A stretch of DNA of 18,817 nt, from positions 1 to 18,817 of the forward strand of contig JAAOYE010000007.1 of assembly GCA_018221175.1 (NCBI GenBank), written 5' to 3'. This DNA comes from Candidatus Woesearchaeota archaeon (GTDB lineage Archaea; Nanobdellota; Nanobdellia; Woesearchaeales; BM511). Shown here one piece after another: positions 1 to 7,260 of this stretch; position 1 is the stretch's first letter, and every line of letters starts with the position of its first letter. Under the pieces are notes generated by a model, which worked only from the letters and a program-made list of their open reading frames with translations, was not told where the DNA came from and did no database searches. The translations under genes and the position numbers were made by a program.

Positions 1-113
1 AAACAACTGGTTACGCTCGGTTGACACGCAAGAGCGCATTAAAGCAAAAATGCTTTAATACACTGCGAAAAAACCAGCGGAACGGTTATGAAAGTCACCG
101 CGGGCCCACCATT
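1..113. other. Unassigned GC-richer left edge with hairpins
   Basis: This stretch is clearly richer in G and C than the rest of the window. It holds a perfect 8-bp hairpin (ATTAAAGC at 38-45, GCTTTAAT at 52-59), an outer pair CTGGTT (7-12) with AACCAG (73-78), and a GCGG/CCGC pair near 77-101. It could be the 3' part of a structured RNA cut by the window edge, but it shows no signature of tRNA, 5S, SRP or RNase P RNA. Read on the minus strand just after the acyltransferase stop codon, about 20 codons look membrane-protein-like (GGPAVTFITVPLVFSQ) and slightly recall a sodium symporter segment. A junction or chimera at the contig edge is therefore also possible. Identity is open. Confidence 0.3.
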
Positions 114-863
114 TTAATCGTGCACAGTTCTATTCTCAATCTTTATGTGCTCTCTAATCTCTTTTATGAGCAGGTTTTTAGCTTCTTCTTCATCAACTAT
201 GTCAGAAATATCTGTTTCTGTCAAATCAGCAATTTCAATCCATACTTTTTTCCCAATATTCTTTGAATCACTATATACTTCGATTGCCTCGCCAAACCTA
301 ATAATCGATTTTTTGTTTTTTTCATCATGAATCATTCCAATAGGAACAAACGCATGGCCGTTAATAATACCATATTTTTCCTGATTTCGTATGTATAAAT
401 TCGTAGTTATTTCTATATATGGATTTCGTACACCAAACTTTCTGGTTGCACCTGGAAATAACACTATACGTTTTCCTTCCTCAAGAGCATTTTTAACTTC
501 TCCTTTCACAATTTTTCTAAGACTTGACTTCCCTCCCTTCTGACTTATCGGGATAGACTTACCTAATGTTTCAATAAACCAAGTGCTAAACCACTGTGGC
601 AGCTGACTATCAAATAAGAACGGAATCCTTAAATCATCCCTATAAATAAAAACCGGGTGATTTTCCCAGCCTAAATGTTTAGTAACAACCGAATTCAATA
701 AATAAAAATCCATATTGTCTGTGTGAGAAGAAGCATAAGTTATGTATGGATATCTCCCATGAGCTCTCTTGAGGTTTTCAATTCCAATAATCTCCTGCCT
801 ATATGCAAGTATATCAATAAGTTTACTAAAACTTTTGGTTAATGGATGCCTTTGATATTCCAT
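114..863 (-). CDS. PlsC-like phospholipid/glycerol acyltransferase
   Basis: The protein (249 aa) looks like a lysophospholipid acyltransferase of the PlsC/LPLAT family, which moves an acyl chain onto a glycerol-phosphate type acceptor at the membrane. The catalytic HX4D motif is visible as H47-TDNM-D52. FPGATR at 136-141 stands where the family has FPEGTR, so the usual Glu is replaced. VPIGM near 173-177 fits block IV. There is no convincing membrane helix, so it is probably a peripheral protein. It stands alone, divergent from the helicase gene with 112 bases between, and an AT-rich TATA-like stretch lies about 25 bases before its ATG. Archaeal membranes are mostly isoprenoid ethers, so the substrate is uncertain; a role in glycolipid or fatty-acyl metabolism is a guess. 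Family assignment is fairly safe, function is not. Confidence 0.75.
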   Translation of the reverse strand: MEYQRHPLTKSFSKLIDILAYRQEIIGIENLKRAHGRYPYITYASSHTDNMDFYLLNSVVTKHLGWENHPVFIYRDDLRIPFLFDSQLPQWFSTWFIETLGKSIPISQKGGKSSLRKIVKGEVKNALEEGKRIVLFPGATRKFGVRNPYIEITTNLYIRNQEKYGIINGHAFVPIGMIHDEKNKKSIIRFGEAIEVYSDSKNIGKKVWIEIADLTETDISDIVDEEEAKNLLIKEIREHIKIENRTVHD

Positions 864-945
864 CTGATAAGGATTCTTAAATAAATTAATAAATATTACT
901 CCTAATTTATCTTATAACACTCACTGGACATTTGTTAACCAAATC

Positions 946-955
946 CTTATAAAAA
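946..955 (+). promoter_or_regulatory. TATA box for truncated Hel308 gene
   Basis: CTTATAAAAA is centred about 25 bases before the ATG at 976, the spacing expected for an archaeal leaderless transcript. It suggests that the shortened helicase gene is transcribed as its own unit. Confidence 0.55.
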
Positions 956-975
956 CAAAAGGATTCTAAAATCTT

Positions 976-2520
976 ATGAAAACAAAGATTGAAGAAAAAT
1001 ATTCTGAGCCAACACTAAACATCTCTTTAGATACTATAAACATAAACAAGCAAGCCTTAATCTTTGTAAACAGCAAAAGAGCAGCAGAATCTGTTGCAGA
1101 AAAAATCGCTTCTAAAATAAAAGACGTGAACTTAGACTCATTAGCAGAAAAAGCAAGAAAGGCGCTAACCAGACCAACAAGACAGTGCGAGCGCCTCGCA
1201 AACATAATCAGAAAAGGGATAGCATTTCATCACGCAGGGCTTGCTGCAAAACAAAGAGAGCTAATAGAAGACAACTTTAGAAATGGCAGCATAAAGATAA
1301 TATGCTCAACTCCAACATTAGCATACGGAATCGATATGCCAGCATTTAGGACTATAATAAGAGACTTAAAGCGATACGGCGGACGCTGGGGTATGGAATG
1401 GATACAAGTCATAGAATACCATCAAATGGCAGGACGTGCTGGGAGGCCTGGGCATGAAGACTTTGGAGAGGCAATTTGTATATCCCAAACAAAAGATGAC
1501 AAACAAAATATTATAGATAATTTCATCAAAGCACCTCCTGAACAAATCTTTTCAAAACTGGCAGCAGAGCCGGTTCTAAGAACATATATCTTATCATTAA
1601 TATCTACAGAGTTTGTAGGTTCAAGAAAAGAACTTATCAGCTTTTTTTCACAAACGTTTTGGGCAAAACAATACGAGGACATGGGAAAACTTGAAAAAAT
1701 CATTGACAAAATGATTGGGCTTTTGCAGGAATGGGAATTCTTAAAAGACGCAAACGACTACTTCAAGTCAGCATCAGAAGTAATGAATGATAAATTAGAA
1801 GCAACAAAATTAGGACAAAGAGTGGCACAACTCTATATCGACCCTTTAACTGCAAACTTTATGATAACCTGTTTACGCAGAGCCACACAAAAAATCACAG
1901 ACGAATTTTCATATACTCACATGATAACCTCAACGCTAGAAATGAGGCCAATATTTAGGACAGGTGTAAGAGAAGTGTCGATGGTTGAAGAAAAAATAGC
2001 AGAAAACGAAAGCAATTTACTTTATGTGCCTCCCCCAATGTATGACATGGAATACGACGACTTTCTAAACACGATAAAGACGGCAATGGTCTTGGAAGAA
2101 TGGACAAATGAACTGGATGAGCATGACATCTTGGAAATATACAATGTTAGACCAGGTGAATTTAGGGCAAAACTAAATGAGGCAGAGTGGCTATTAAACG
2201 CCTCGGCAGAGTTTGCTAGACTTATGGGCTTCATGGAATTAATTAAAAACATTAGAAAAACACAGATTAGGCTTAAGCATGGTGTAAAAGCAGAATTATT
2301 GTCGCTAATCAGACTTAGAAACATTGGTAGAGTAAGGGCGAGAAAAATGTATAGAAACAACGTAAAGACACTTGCGGACGTTTCAAAAGTAGACACAGCA
2401 AAGCTAAAGCAACTTCTTGGAGAAAAAGTCGCAATTGACATTAAAAAACAGGTTGGAAAAGAAATAGAAGCAGTAAAGCCTAACAAACGCAAAGGGCAAA
2501 AGAATGTCAAGGATTATTAG
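976..2520 (+). CDS. hel308: Hel308/Ski2-like helicase, lacking the RecA1 domain
   Basis: The 514-aa product matches the second half of Hel308, a superfamily 2 3'-5' DNA helicase for stalled replication forks (full length about 700 aa). It opens with a short linker and then RecA2: motif IV (ALIFVNSKR, 27-35), motif IVa (FHHAGL, 84-89), motif V (STPTLAYGID, 111-120) and motif VI (QMAGRAGRPG, 150-159). A winged helix, the ratchet domain and a C-terminal helix-hairpin-helix region with RVRARKMY follow. The RecA1 domain with Walker A and the DExH box is absent, and the upstream DNA codes for a different gene on the other strand. Alone it could not hydrolyse ATP. A TATA box at the right distance favours a split gene whose N-terminal half lies elsewhere; a decayed gene or misassembly remains possible. 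Its stop overlaps the stop of the convergent prs gene. Confidence 0.85.
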   Translation: MKTKIEEKYSEPTLNISLDTININKQALIFVNSKRAAESVAEKIASKIKDVNLDSLAEKARKALTRPTRQCERLANIIRKGIAFHHAGLAAKQRELIEDNFRNGSIKIICSTPTLAYGIDMPAFRTIIRDLKRYGGRWGMEWIQVIEYHQMAGRAGRPGHEDFGEAICISQTKDDKQNIIDNFIKAPPEQIFSKLAAEPVLRTYILSLISTEFVGSRKELISFFSQTFWAKQYEDMGKLEKIIDKMIGLLQEWEFLKDANDYFKSASEVMNDKLEATKLGQRVAQLYIDPLTANFMITCLRRATQKITDEFSYTHMITSTLEMRPIFRTGVREVSMVEEKIAENESNLLYVPPPMYDMEYDDFLNTIKTAMVLEEWTNELDEHDILEIYNVRPGEFRAKLNEAEWLLNASAEFARLMGFMELIKNIRKTQIRLKHGVKAELLSLIRLRNIGRVRARKMYRNNVKTLADVSKVDTAKLKQLLGEKVAIDIKKQVGKEIEAVKPNKRKGQKNVKDY

Positions 2521-3614
2521 AGTACATGATCTTTTGCAAGAAGCGCACTTATTGATTGTTCTGTGTTAAGATGATGTATGACTTTGGCAAGATACTTATC
2601 TACAGAAACAGGAACCATGAAATCTTTATGCTTCTCAAAAAATTGACCGTGGTCAATTATTTCGGCAAAGTAGAATTTGTCCAATAGGCCCTCTTGATGG
2701 CATTTTACAACTATGTCTTTTCCTGAAATGGACGGCGGGATTCCTGTTTTTTGATCTCTTTGACCTCTATTCAAAATTGCATGTGTTACAGCATAGCTAA
2801 TAGATTTGGCTCCTGCATCACTTAATGTTTTTAACGCAACTTCCATGGTTCCGCCAGATGCTACCATATCATCAACAATTAAGACTTCTTTATCTTTGAC
2901 ATTTCCCATTAAAAACATTTTATTTATTTTCCCTGGGTTTTTGTAGTCTCTGTCTTTGTAGATGATTGCTAGATTGGTTCCTAAGTGTCCACAATAATGC
3001 TCGGCTCTTTTTACTCCGCCGGCGTCAGGTGAACAAATAACAAGATTATCTAAATCAAAATACTCCCTGATTCTATCTATTATGTTTTTTGATGCTAAAA
3101 GGTTCTCTAGTGTGACTCTTGGGTTAACGAAAAAACCAGCAATTGCGGGGTTGTGGATGTCAAAAGTTATTACTTGATTTGTGCCAACCCTTTCTATTTC
3201 TCGTGCAACATCCCTGGCAGTTATTCCTTCTCTTGATATTCTTTTATCTTGTCTTGAGTATGGGAAATAAGGAAGAACAGCAGTTATATGCTTAGCTTCA
3301 ATTGAGCCTGAAATAGCAGTAGTTAATGAACGAATATTTTGGTCAACTGTGAAAGGATGAGTCGGATGGGGGTGAACACTACTTGCACAATCAGCAATTA
3401 CATAAACATCTGCACCTCTTAGACTATCAAGAACATCTGTTTTTATTTCTCCATCTCCAAATTCAACTTCGTTAGTGTTGACAAGCAGGTCGCAATCTTC
3501 ATAATCCTCTTTTTGTCTGTATTCTTTAAGTTGCATAGCTATTCTTTCTGCTATTTTTCTTCCAGAACCAGTTGCAATTATCTTTAGTTTACCGCGCGTA
3601 TTATTACCTGCCAA
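2517..3614 (-). CDS. prs: Ribose-phosphate pyrophosphokinase (PRPP synthetase)
   Basis: This enzyme makes PRPP from ribose 5-phosphate and ATP for nucleotide, His and Trp synthesis. Visible signatures are FGDGE (52-56), SRQDKR (120-125), the DIH metal/ATP site (152-154) and the PRPP loop VDDMVASGGT (247-256). At 365 aa it is longer than common archaeal (about 285) and bacterial (about 310) forms, mainly through a short N-terminal lead and a longer C-terminal part. The start must be the TTG at 3612-3614: an in-frame TAG lies four codons upstream, and no ATG precedes the conserved KIIATGSG block. A TATA-like TTTAAATATA at about 3646-3655 lies upstream. It is in the same direction as NMD3, 60 bases downstream of it, with its own apparent promoter. 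Confidence 0.92.
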   Translation of the reverse strand: MAGNNTRGKLKIIATGSGRKIAERIAMQLKEYRQKEDYEDCDLLVNTNEVEFGDGEIKTDVLDSLRGADVYVIADCASSVHPHPTHPFTVDQNIRSLTTAISGSIEAKHITAVLPYFPYSRQDKRISREGITARDVAREIERVGTNQVITFDIHNPAIAGFFVNPRVTLENLLASKNIIDRIREYFDLDNLVICSPDAGGVKRAEHYCGHLGTNLAIIYKDRDYKNPGKINKMFLMGNVKDKEVLIVDDMVASGGTMEVALKTLSDAGAKSISYAVTHAILNRGQRDQKTGIPPSISGKDIVVKCHQEGLLDKFYFAEIIDHGQFFEKHKDFMVPVSVDKYLAKVIHHLNTEQSISALLAKDHVL

Positions 3615-3645
3615 TATAATCCACTAAACAAATTTTTTATCACTT

Positions 3646-3656
3646 ATATTTAAACC
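3646..3656 (-). promoter_or_regulatory. TATA box for prs
   Basis: Read on the minus strand, TTTAAATATAAG lies about 37 bases before the TTG start of prs, giving a leader of roughly ten bases. It indicates that prs is transcribed separately from NMD3. Confidence 0.45.
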
Positions 3657-3674
3657 TTATCCTTTAGTAGTAAA

Positions 3675-4331
3675 CTATCCACATCGAAATAAAACATTCA
3701 AACGGTAAATATCTTTGGATGTTTGCCTGTTTCTAGAAAAAAGCTGTGGAGATTCTTTAAGCTCTCCATCAAATCGTTTTTTTATCTCTTTTCCAAGCTT
3801 TCTAAGAAACTTGTTTGAAGAAACGTAAAAATCCACGCCACCTTTAACAACTTCTGTTTTGCTTATATGAATTGAATCGTCGCTGTCAATCCTTTCTTTC
3901 ACATAATCAATAACATCCTCTTTTGGGTTTCTTATCTGGAGTATACCCTCAAAATATGAAGCGCTTTGCTTGGCACACTTCGGACAAAGAGTCACAAGAA
4001 CCCTGCCAGGAATCTCATAATCTACAGCGTCAGTTAAAACAGTTGCAGTAAAATCAACATTTACTCCTGGCGCGATTGTTACATCAGGGATGTTTGGAGT
4101 TACTTTGTCAACTTTTTGCTTCACAGAATCATTTACAGAATTTATAATTGCACTTTCCAAGTCTTTTGTCTTTATCCATTTATTTTTATGAAAATATGTG
4201 CCGCAGTTTGAACAGTATTGAAAATATATGTCTTTAAATGAGATTTCTTCTTTTGGTCTGCAGCCTTTGCAAAACTCTTGCGTTTCGCTAATTGCTTTTC
4301 CACATCCCGGGCAAAACCTTTTTTTCTTCAT
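3675..4331 (-). CDS. nmd3: NMD3 family ribosome-associated Zn protein
   Basis: The protein (218 aa) resembles the archaeal homologues of NMD3, the eukaryotic large-subunit (60S) export adaptor. The archaeal proteins probably act in late 50S assembly, as archaea have no nucleus. The N-terminus carries paired Cys motifs: C7/C10 and C21/C24, then C40/C43 (YCSNCGTYF), and C116/C119 (LCPKC). The block YFEGILQIR and the ending SRNRQTSKDIYRL are typical of the family. The length fits the compact archaeal form without the eukaryotic C-terminal export signals. It is divergent from the signal peptidase gene and shares a symmetrical TATA box with it, placed 22-31 bases before its ATG, so its message is probably leaderless. 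Confidence 0.88.
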   Translation of the reverse strand: MKKKRFCPGCGKAISETQEFCKGCRPKEEISFKDIYFQYCSNCGTYFHKNKWIKTKDLESAIINSVNDSVKQKVDKVTPNIPDVTIAPGVNVDFTATVLTDAVDYEIPGRVLVTLCPKCAKQSASYFEGILQIRNPKEDVIDYVKERIDSDDSIHISKTEVVKGGVDFYVSSNKFLRKLGKEIKKRFDGELKESPQLFSRNRQTSKDIYRLNVLFRCG

Positions 4332-4352
4332 AATACTGGGTTAATCTATGTT

Positions 4353-4362
4353 TTTATATAAA
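4353..4362. promoter_or_regulatory. Palindromic TATA box between NMD3 and signal peptidase
   Basis: TTTATATAAA is a perfect palindrome. On the minus strand it is ideally placed for a leaderless NMD3 message. On the plus strand it would start transcription near 4383, before the ATG at 4408. It would lie inside the reading frame if the ATG at 4348 were used, which argues for the later start. Confidence 0.55.
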
Positions 4363-4407
4363 CGTTTTCGAAAGGTTTTTAATGTATATGCAAAGTCAGA
4401 TAATCTT

Positions 4408-5076
4408 ATGGATTGGAAAAAAGTAAAGAGGTGGCTAAAAAACACCTGGTGGTTTATCTGGGAAGATGACAGCATAGGTTCATGGATAGTAAACATTCTC
4501 CTCGCATTTTTACTCATAAAATTCATAGTGTATCCCGGACTTGGCCTTGTTTTTGGCACAGATTTCCCTGTAGTTGCCGTGGTTTCTGGTTCAATGGAGC
4601 ACAAAATAGTTGATGCAGGACCTGAAAAATACTATTTGTGCGGAGAACTATTTGAGCAAAATCAAAGAGTTAGTTTTGACTTTTATTGGGATACATGCGG
4701 AGATTTTTACTCCAAGCTTAACATATCTAAGGATGAGTTTAGCGATTTCTCTTTTAAGAACGGTTTTAACACAGGGGACATAATGATACTTTTTGGCACA
4801 AACCCAGAAAAAATTGAAGTTGGAGATGTCATAGTATTTACTACAAGCTCGCGTCCCGACCCCATCATTCACAGGGTTGTGAAAATATCTGGCGAGAACA
4901 ACAAGGTTTTTCAGACAAAAGGAGATCACAACGCCGGCATTAATATGGAAGTGGGAGAAGCAAACATAACAGGGGATAGAATAATAGGAAGAGCGAGTAT
5001 GAGGGTACCATATCTTGGATGGATTAAGATTTTAGCCGTTAACTTTATAAAGGGGGCGAAAGAATTATTCTTTTAA
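4408..5076 (+). CDS. Signal peptidase I, archaeal/ER type
   Basis: This membrane-bound serine protease removes signal peptides from secreted proteins. After a Trp-rich, charged N-terminus there is one strong membrane helix (about 24-50), then the catalytic SGSME with Ser62, IIHRV with His155 in place of the bacterial Lys, and KGDHN with Asp173: the ER/archaeal Ser-His-Asp arrangement. About 50 residues between the Ser and the GDIMIL strand form an insert with C78 and C97, which could form a disulfide outside the cell. A short hydrophobic stretch near 200-215 may touch the membrane. I chose the ATG at 4408 (222 aa) because the ATG at 4348 lies upstream of the TATA box. TFS follows after 13 bases and is probably co-transcribed. 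Confidence 0.88.
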   Translation: MDWKKVKRWLKNTWWFIWEDDSIGSWIVNILLAFLLIKFIVYPGLGLVFGTDFPVVAVVSGSMEHKIVDAGPEKYYLCGELFEQNQRVSFDFYWDTCGDFYSKLNISKDEFSDFSFKNGFNTGDIMILFGTNPEKIEVGDVIVFTTSSRPDPIIHRVVKISGENNKVFQTKGDHNAGINMEVGEANITGDRIIGRASMRVPYLGWIKILAVNFIKGAKELFF

Positions 5077-5089
5077 CAGGTGATAATTT

Positions 5090-5413
5090 ATGATGTTTTG
5101 TCCAAAATGCGGTTCATTATTAACACCGAAAAAGGAAAAAGGAACTACAGTTCTAAATTGTAAATGTGGATACACTAATAAGAAAGTTGAAGAAGTCAAA
5201 CCAATAACAGAGAAAGTCAGCACAGAGGATAAAGAGATAGAAGTTATAACCGATGAAGAAACCAAAACATTGCCTTTGACTGATGAAGAATGCCCAAAAT
5301 GCGGCCATAACAAGGCTTATTACTGGACTGTTCAGACTAGGGCTGCTGATGAGCCAGAAACAAAGTTCTTAAAGTGCGAGAAGTGCGGCCACACCTGGCG
5401 CGACTATGCATGA
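5090..5413 (+). CDS. tfs: Transcription factor S (TFIIS/RPB9-like)
   Basis: The 107-aa protein is the archaeal cleavage-stimulating factor that helps stalled RNA polymerase cut back its transcript. It has an N-terminal zinc ribbon (C4, C7, C24, C26), an acidic linker, and a C-terminal zinc ribbon (C68, C71, C96, C99). The catalytic acidic tip D87-E88 sits in RAADEPET, as in active TFS proteins rather than inhibitory paralogues. Length is normal. AGGTGA at 5078-5083 places the start at the ATG of 5090; a second ATG follows directly. It lies just after the signal peptidase gene, and its stop overlaps the start of the next gene, so all three are probably one operon. Confidence 0.93.
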   Translation: MMFCPKCGSLLTPKKEKGTTVLNCKCGYTNKKVEEVKPITEKVSTEDKEIEVITDEETKTLPLTDEECPKCGHNKAYYWTVQTRAADEPETKFLKCEKCGHTWRDYA

Positions 5414-5655
5414 TGGACTTGTCAAAATATGTTAAGGGCGGGGTTCTCAAAATAATTGTAAAGACAGGGGCACGTAGAACAGAAATACTTTCTTTTGATG
5501 ATTCTAAAAAAGCATTAAGAGTTTCAGTGAAAGCCCAACCAATCGACGGCAAAGCAAATATTGAAATTATAAAGTTTTTTTCAAAAAAACTAAAGAAAAA
5601 AGTTGAGATAAAATCTGGAAAAACTAGTAAGGGAAAATTTCTTAAGATTTCTTAG
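5410..5655 (+). CDS. YggU/DUF167 family protein
   Basis: This small protein (81 aa) matches the DUF167/YggU family, whose core is KAQPIDGKANIEIIKFF followed by VEIKSGKTSKGK. Its biochemical role is not established. The start is one of two consecutive ATG codons (5410, 5413). The TFS stop TGA overlaps them in the sequence ATGATGG, so translation is likely coupled to TFS. A frame extension back to 5374 exists but runs inside TFS without any ribosome binding site. Its end overlaps the end of the convergent dCMP deaminase by four bases. The family assignment is good; function stays unknown. Confidence 0.82.
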   Translation: MMDLSKYVKGGVLKIIVKTGARRTEILSFDDSKKALRVSVKAQPIDGKANIEIIKFFSKKLKKKVEIKSGKTSKGKFLKIS

Positions 5656-6185
5656 CTTTTTTCCCCATATTGGCCTGCATCAAATAAATCCATGTCATCA
5701 AACATATCTTTATGTTTCCATGCATCCGCCCATTTCCCGACATCAAATCTTTTTGTTTTGCCTTCTTTATCATGGGTTATGAATTTTGAAATACCTGCAT
5801 TAATAACCATTTTTTTGCAAATGAAACAAGGCGCGCCATTGATAAGTTCGTTTTTGCCTTCCCAAATTCTTTTTCCATGAAGGTATATATCTGCGCCAAG
5901 AAGATTTACTCCAGCTCTCGCGGCGTTGATTATCGCGTTTTGTTCTGCATGAACGCTTCTGCAAAGCTCGTATCTATGACCTGAAGGAACTTTTAATTCC
6001 CGCCTAAGACAATTTCCTCTTTCGTAACAATCAAGAGTCTTTCTAGGAGCACCAACGTAGCCTGTTGCGATGATTTGGTCATCTTTGACAATAACTGCAC
6101 CGATTTGAACACTCATACATGTGCTGCGCCTTGATACTTCTTCTGCGATGTTTAGGTAGTATTTTTCTTTTGTTGGTCTTCCCAT
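5652..6185 (-). CDS. dCMP deaminase (ComEB-like)
   Basis: This enzyme converts dCMP to dUMP for dTTP synthesis. The zinc site is visible as HAE (79-81) with the catalytic Glu81, and PCFIC with C120 and C123. C53 and C59, with H70 in SGHRYELC, recall the second zinc or regulatory region of dCMP deaminases. The 177-aa length is normal. The sequence opens MGRPTKEKYYLNIAEEVSRR, as in the family. The gene follows a P-loop kinase gene with a 5-base gap, so both probably share one message and act in nucleotide metabolism. The ATG at 6185 starts in phase with the conserved N-terminus; no strong ribosome site is visible. Confidence 0.9.
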   Translation of the reverse strand: MGRPTKEKYYLNIAEEVSRRSTCMSVQIGAVIVKDDQIIATGYVGAPRKTLDCYERGNCLRRELKVPSGHRYELCRSVHAEQNAIINAARAGVNLLGADIYLHGKRIWEGKNELINGAPCFICKKMVINAGISKFITHDKEGKTKRFDVGKWADAWKHKDMFDDMDLFDAGQYGEKS

Positions 6186-6190
6186 TTTAA

Positions 6191-6760
6191 TCAGAGTTCT
6201 TTAATGAATTTATCAATGTTTTGTTTAAGAATTTCTTCTGATTCTTCATTGATAATAGTATAGTCTGCCATCGCAATTGGTCCTGCTCTGTGTGTGTTTT
6301 CAATTTCTGCTTTGTCTCTTGACTTGGCTTGTTCAATCGTTGCAGGTCTTTTTTTGACATGTTTATCGTGTGAGCTTAGGGTTCTTTTTGATAATCTTTC
6401 ATATCTTATTTTTGGCGACGCAAATATTGATAGTACAATAATGTTTTCTTTGTATTTTTCTTTTAAGACTTTGTATTCATCCCATGAGCCAAGTCCATCG
6501 ATAACAACTGGCCCTTTTTTTAGTAATTCTTCTATTTTTGGCTGGTTTAGAATAGCAAATGCTGCCATTCCATGTTCTTTTCTAAATCTCTCTCTAATCT
6601 CTTTTTCATGCTTTTCTGTTGGAGTCAGCCCTCTTTTTTTGATTTCATCCATCACGATTTGTCCAAATCTTAAGAATTGATAACCATTTGACTCGATATA
6701 TTCAGCTGTCTCAGTCTTCCCACTCCCTGTCATTCCAACAACAGCGATAATTTTGTTCAT
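6191..6760 (-). CDS. P-loop nucleotide kinase (UPF0200-like)
   Basis: The protein (189 aa) begins with a Walker A loop, GMTGSGKT (9-16), and has DGLGSWDE near 88-95 where CoA and nucleotide kinases bind their acceptor. It resembles the archaeal UPF0200 group, distantly related to dephospho-CoA, CMP and AMP kinases. A Lys/Arg-rich middle segment (RLSKRTLSSHDKHVKKR) is probably the lid. Placement directly before dCMP deaminase suggests a deoxynucleotide substrate, but that is inference. An AT-rich TATA-like sequence (about 6777-6790, read on the minus strand) ends roughly 20 bases before the ATG, which fits a leaderless message. A dephospho-CoA kinase role cannot be excluded. Confidence 0.78.
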   Translation of the reverse strand: MNKIIAVVGMTGSGKTETAEYIESNGYQFLRFGQIVMDEIKKRGLTPTEKHEKEIRERFRKEHGMAAFAILNQPKIEELLKKGPVVIDGLGSWDEYKVLKEKYKENIIVLSIFASPKIRYERLSKRTLSSHDKHVKKRPATIEQAKSRDKAEIENTHRAGPIAMADYTIINEESEEILKQNIDKFIKEL

Positions 6761-6794
6761 AAACTTGCGAGAAATATATTATTTATAAAATTAT

Positions 6795-7205
6795 CTAGAG
6801 TCCAAGCTTCTTATCCACTTCGTCTGCCACAGAAATGAGGTTGTCATAAGTGCTGTCCATGTCTTTTTTCATTTCTTCAATGACTTTTTTTAGGGATTCT
6901 TCACGTAAATGATATCTGTTTCCAGACTCAATTATGATTCCAGCAGAAAGAAGCGTATTTAGGTGATGTACTACTGTGCCTCTTGTCAGGTCAAGCCTAA
7001 ATGCGAGTTCATCTGAAGAAAGGCTTTCACTTGTCTTCATTGCTCTTAGAAGTGTGATAAATACTCTGTAGCAGCTTCTGTCTTTGTCGCGTGGATTAAA
7101 AAGCCCTAAAGATGTACCAATCCACTGTAGTTCTTGGTCTACATTTGACAGTTCTGGCTCTCTGTTGAATTTGATTATAGTTACTTTGCTATATTTTACT
7201 CTCAT
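6795..7205 (-). CDS. Winged-helix (ArsR-like) transcription regulator
   Basis: The product (136 aa) carries a winged helix-turn-helix: LSSDELAFRLDLTRGTVVHHLNTLLSAGIIIESGNRYHLR, in the first part of which the recognition helix TRGTVVHHLNTL is visible. A charged, probably coiled-coil helix at the C-terminus (KKVIEEMKKDMDSTYDN) would dimerise it. The start at 7205 is preferred over an upstream ATG at 7250, because a TATA-like TTTAAATA at about 7229-7236 (minus strand) is spaced for a leaderless message from 7205 and would lie inside the longer frame. It is divergent from the hsp20-dnaJ operon, and four inverted half-sites lie between. A Phr-like heat-shock repressor role is therefore plausible but not shown. 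Confidence 0.75.
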   Translation of the reverse strand: MRVKYSKVTIIKFNREPELSNVDQELQWIGTSLGLFNPRDKDRSCYRVFITLLRAMKTSESLSSDELAFRLDLTRGTVVHHLNTLLSAGIIIESGNRYHLREESLKKVIEEMKKDMDSTYDNLISVADEVDKKLGL

Positions 7206-7241
7206 TTTAGATAAGGATGTTAATAAACTATTTAAACTTAA

Positions 7242-7257
7242 CCGAAACATTTATATA
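7242..7257 (+). promoter_or_regulatory. hsp20: BRE and TATA box of the heat-shock operon
   Basis: CCGAAAC followed by ATTTATATA is close to an ideal archaeal BRE plus TATA box. Transcription should start near 7279, giving a leader of about 43 bases that ends with GAGGTGA before the hsp20 ATG. Confidence 0.75.
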
Positions 7258-7260
7258 GTA

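Noticed and set aside
1..113. Reading of the left edge as tRNA, 5S, SRP or RNase P RNA
   Set aside because: No cloverleaf, no SRP helix 8 motif, no RNase P conserved blocks and no rRNA-like segment could be found.
2022..2510. Minus-strand frame of 162 codons opposite the helicase
   Set aside because: It lies fully inside the well-supported helicase gene and has shadow-like composition.
4348..4407. Longer N-terminus of the signal peptidase from ATG 4348
   Set aside because: The best TATA box lies inside this extension, and the ATG at 4408 begins a typical N-terminus before the membrane helix.
7206..7250. Longer N-terminus of the winged-helix regulator from 7250
   Set aside because: It would cover the gene's own TATA-like sequence and adds only an unconvincing Leu/Ser-rich lead.
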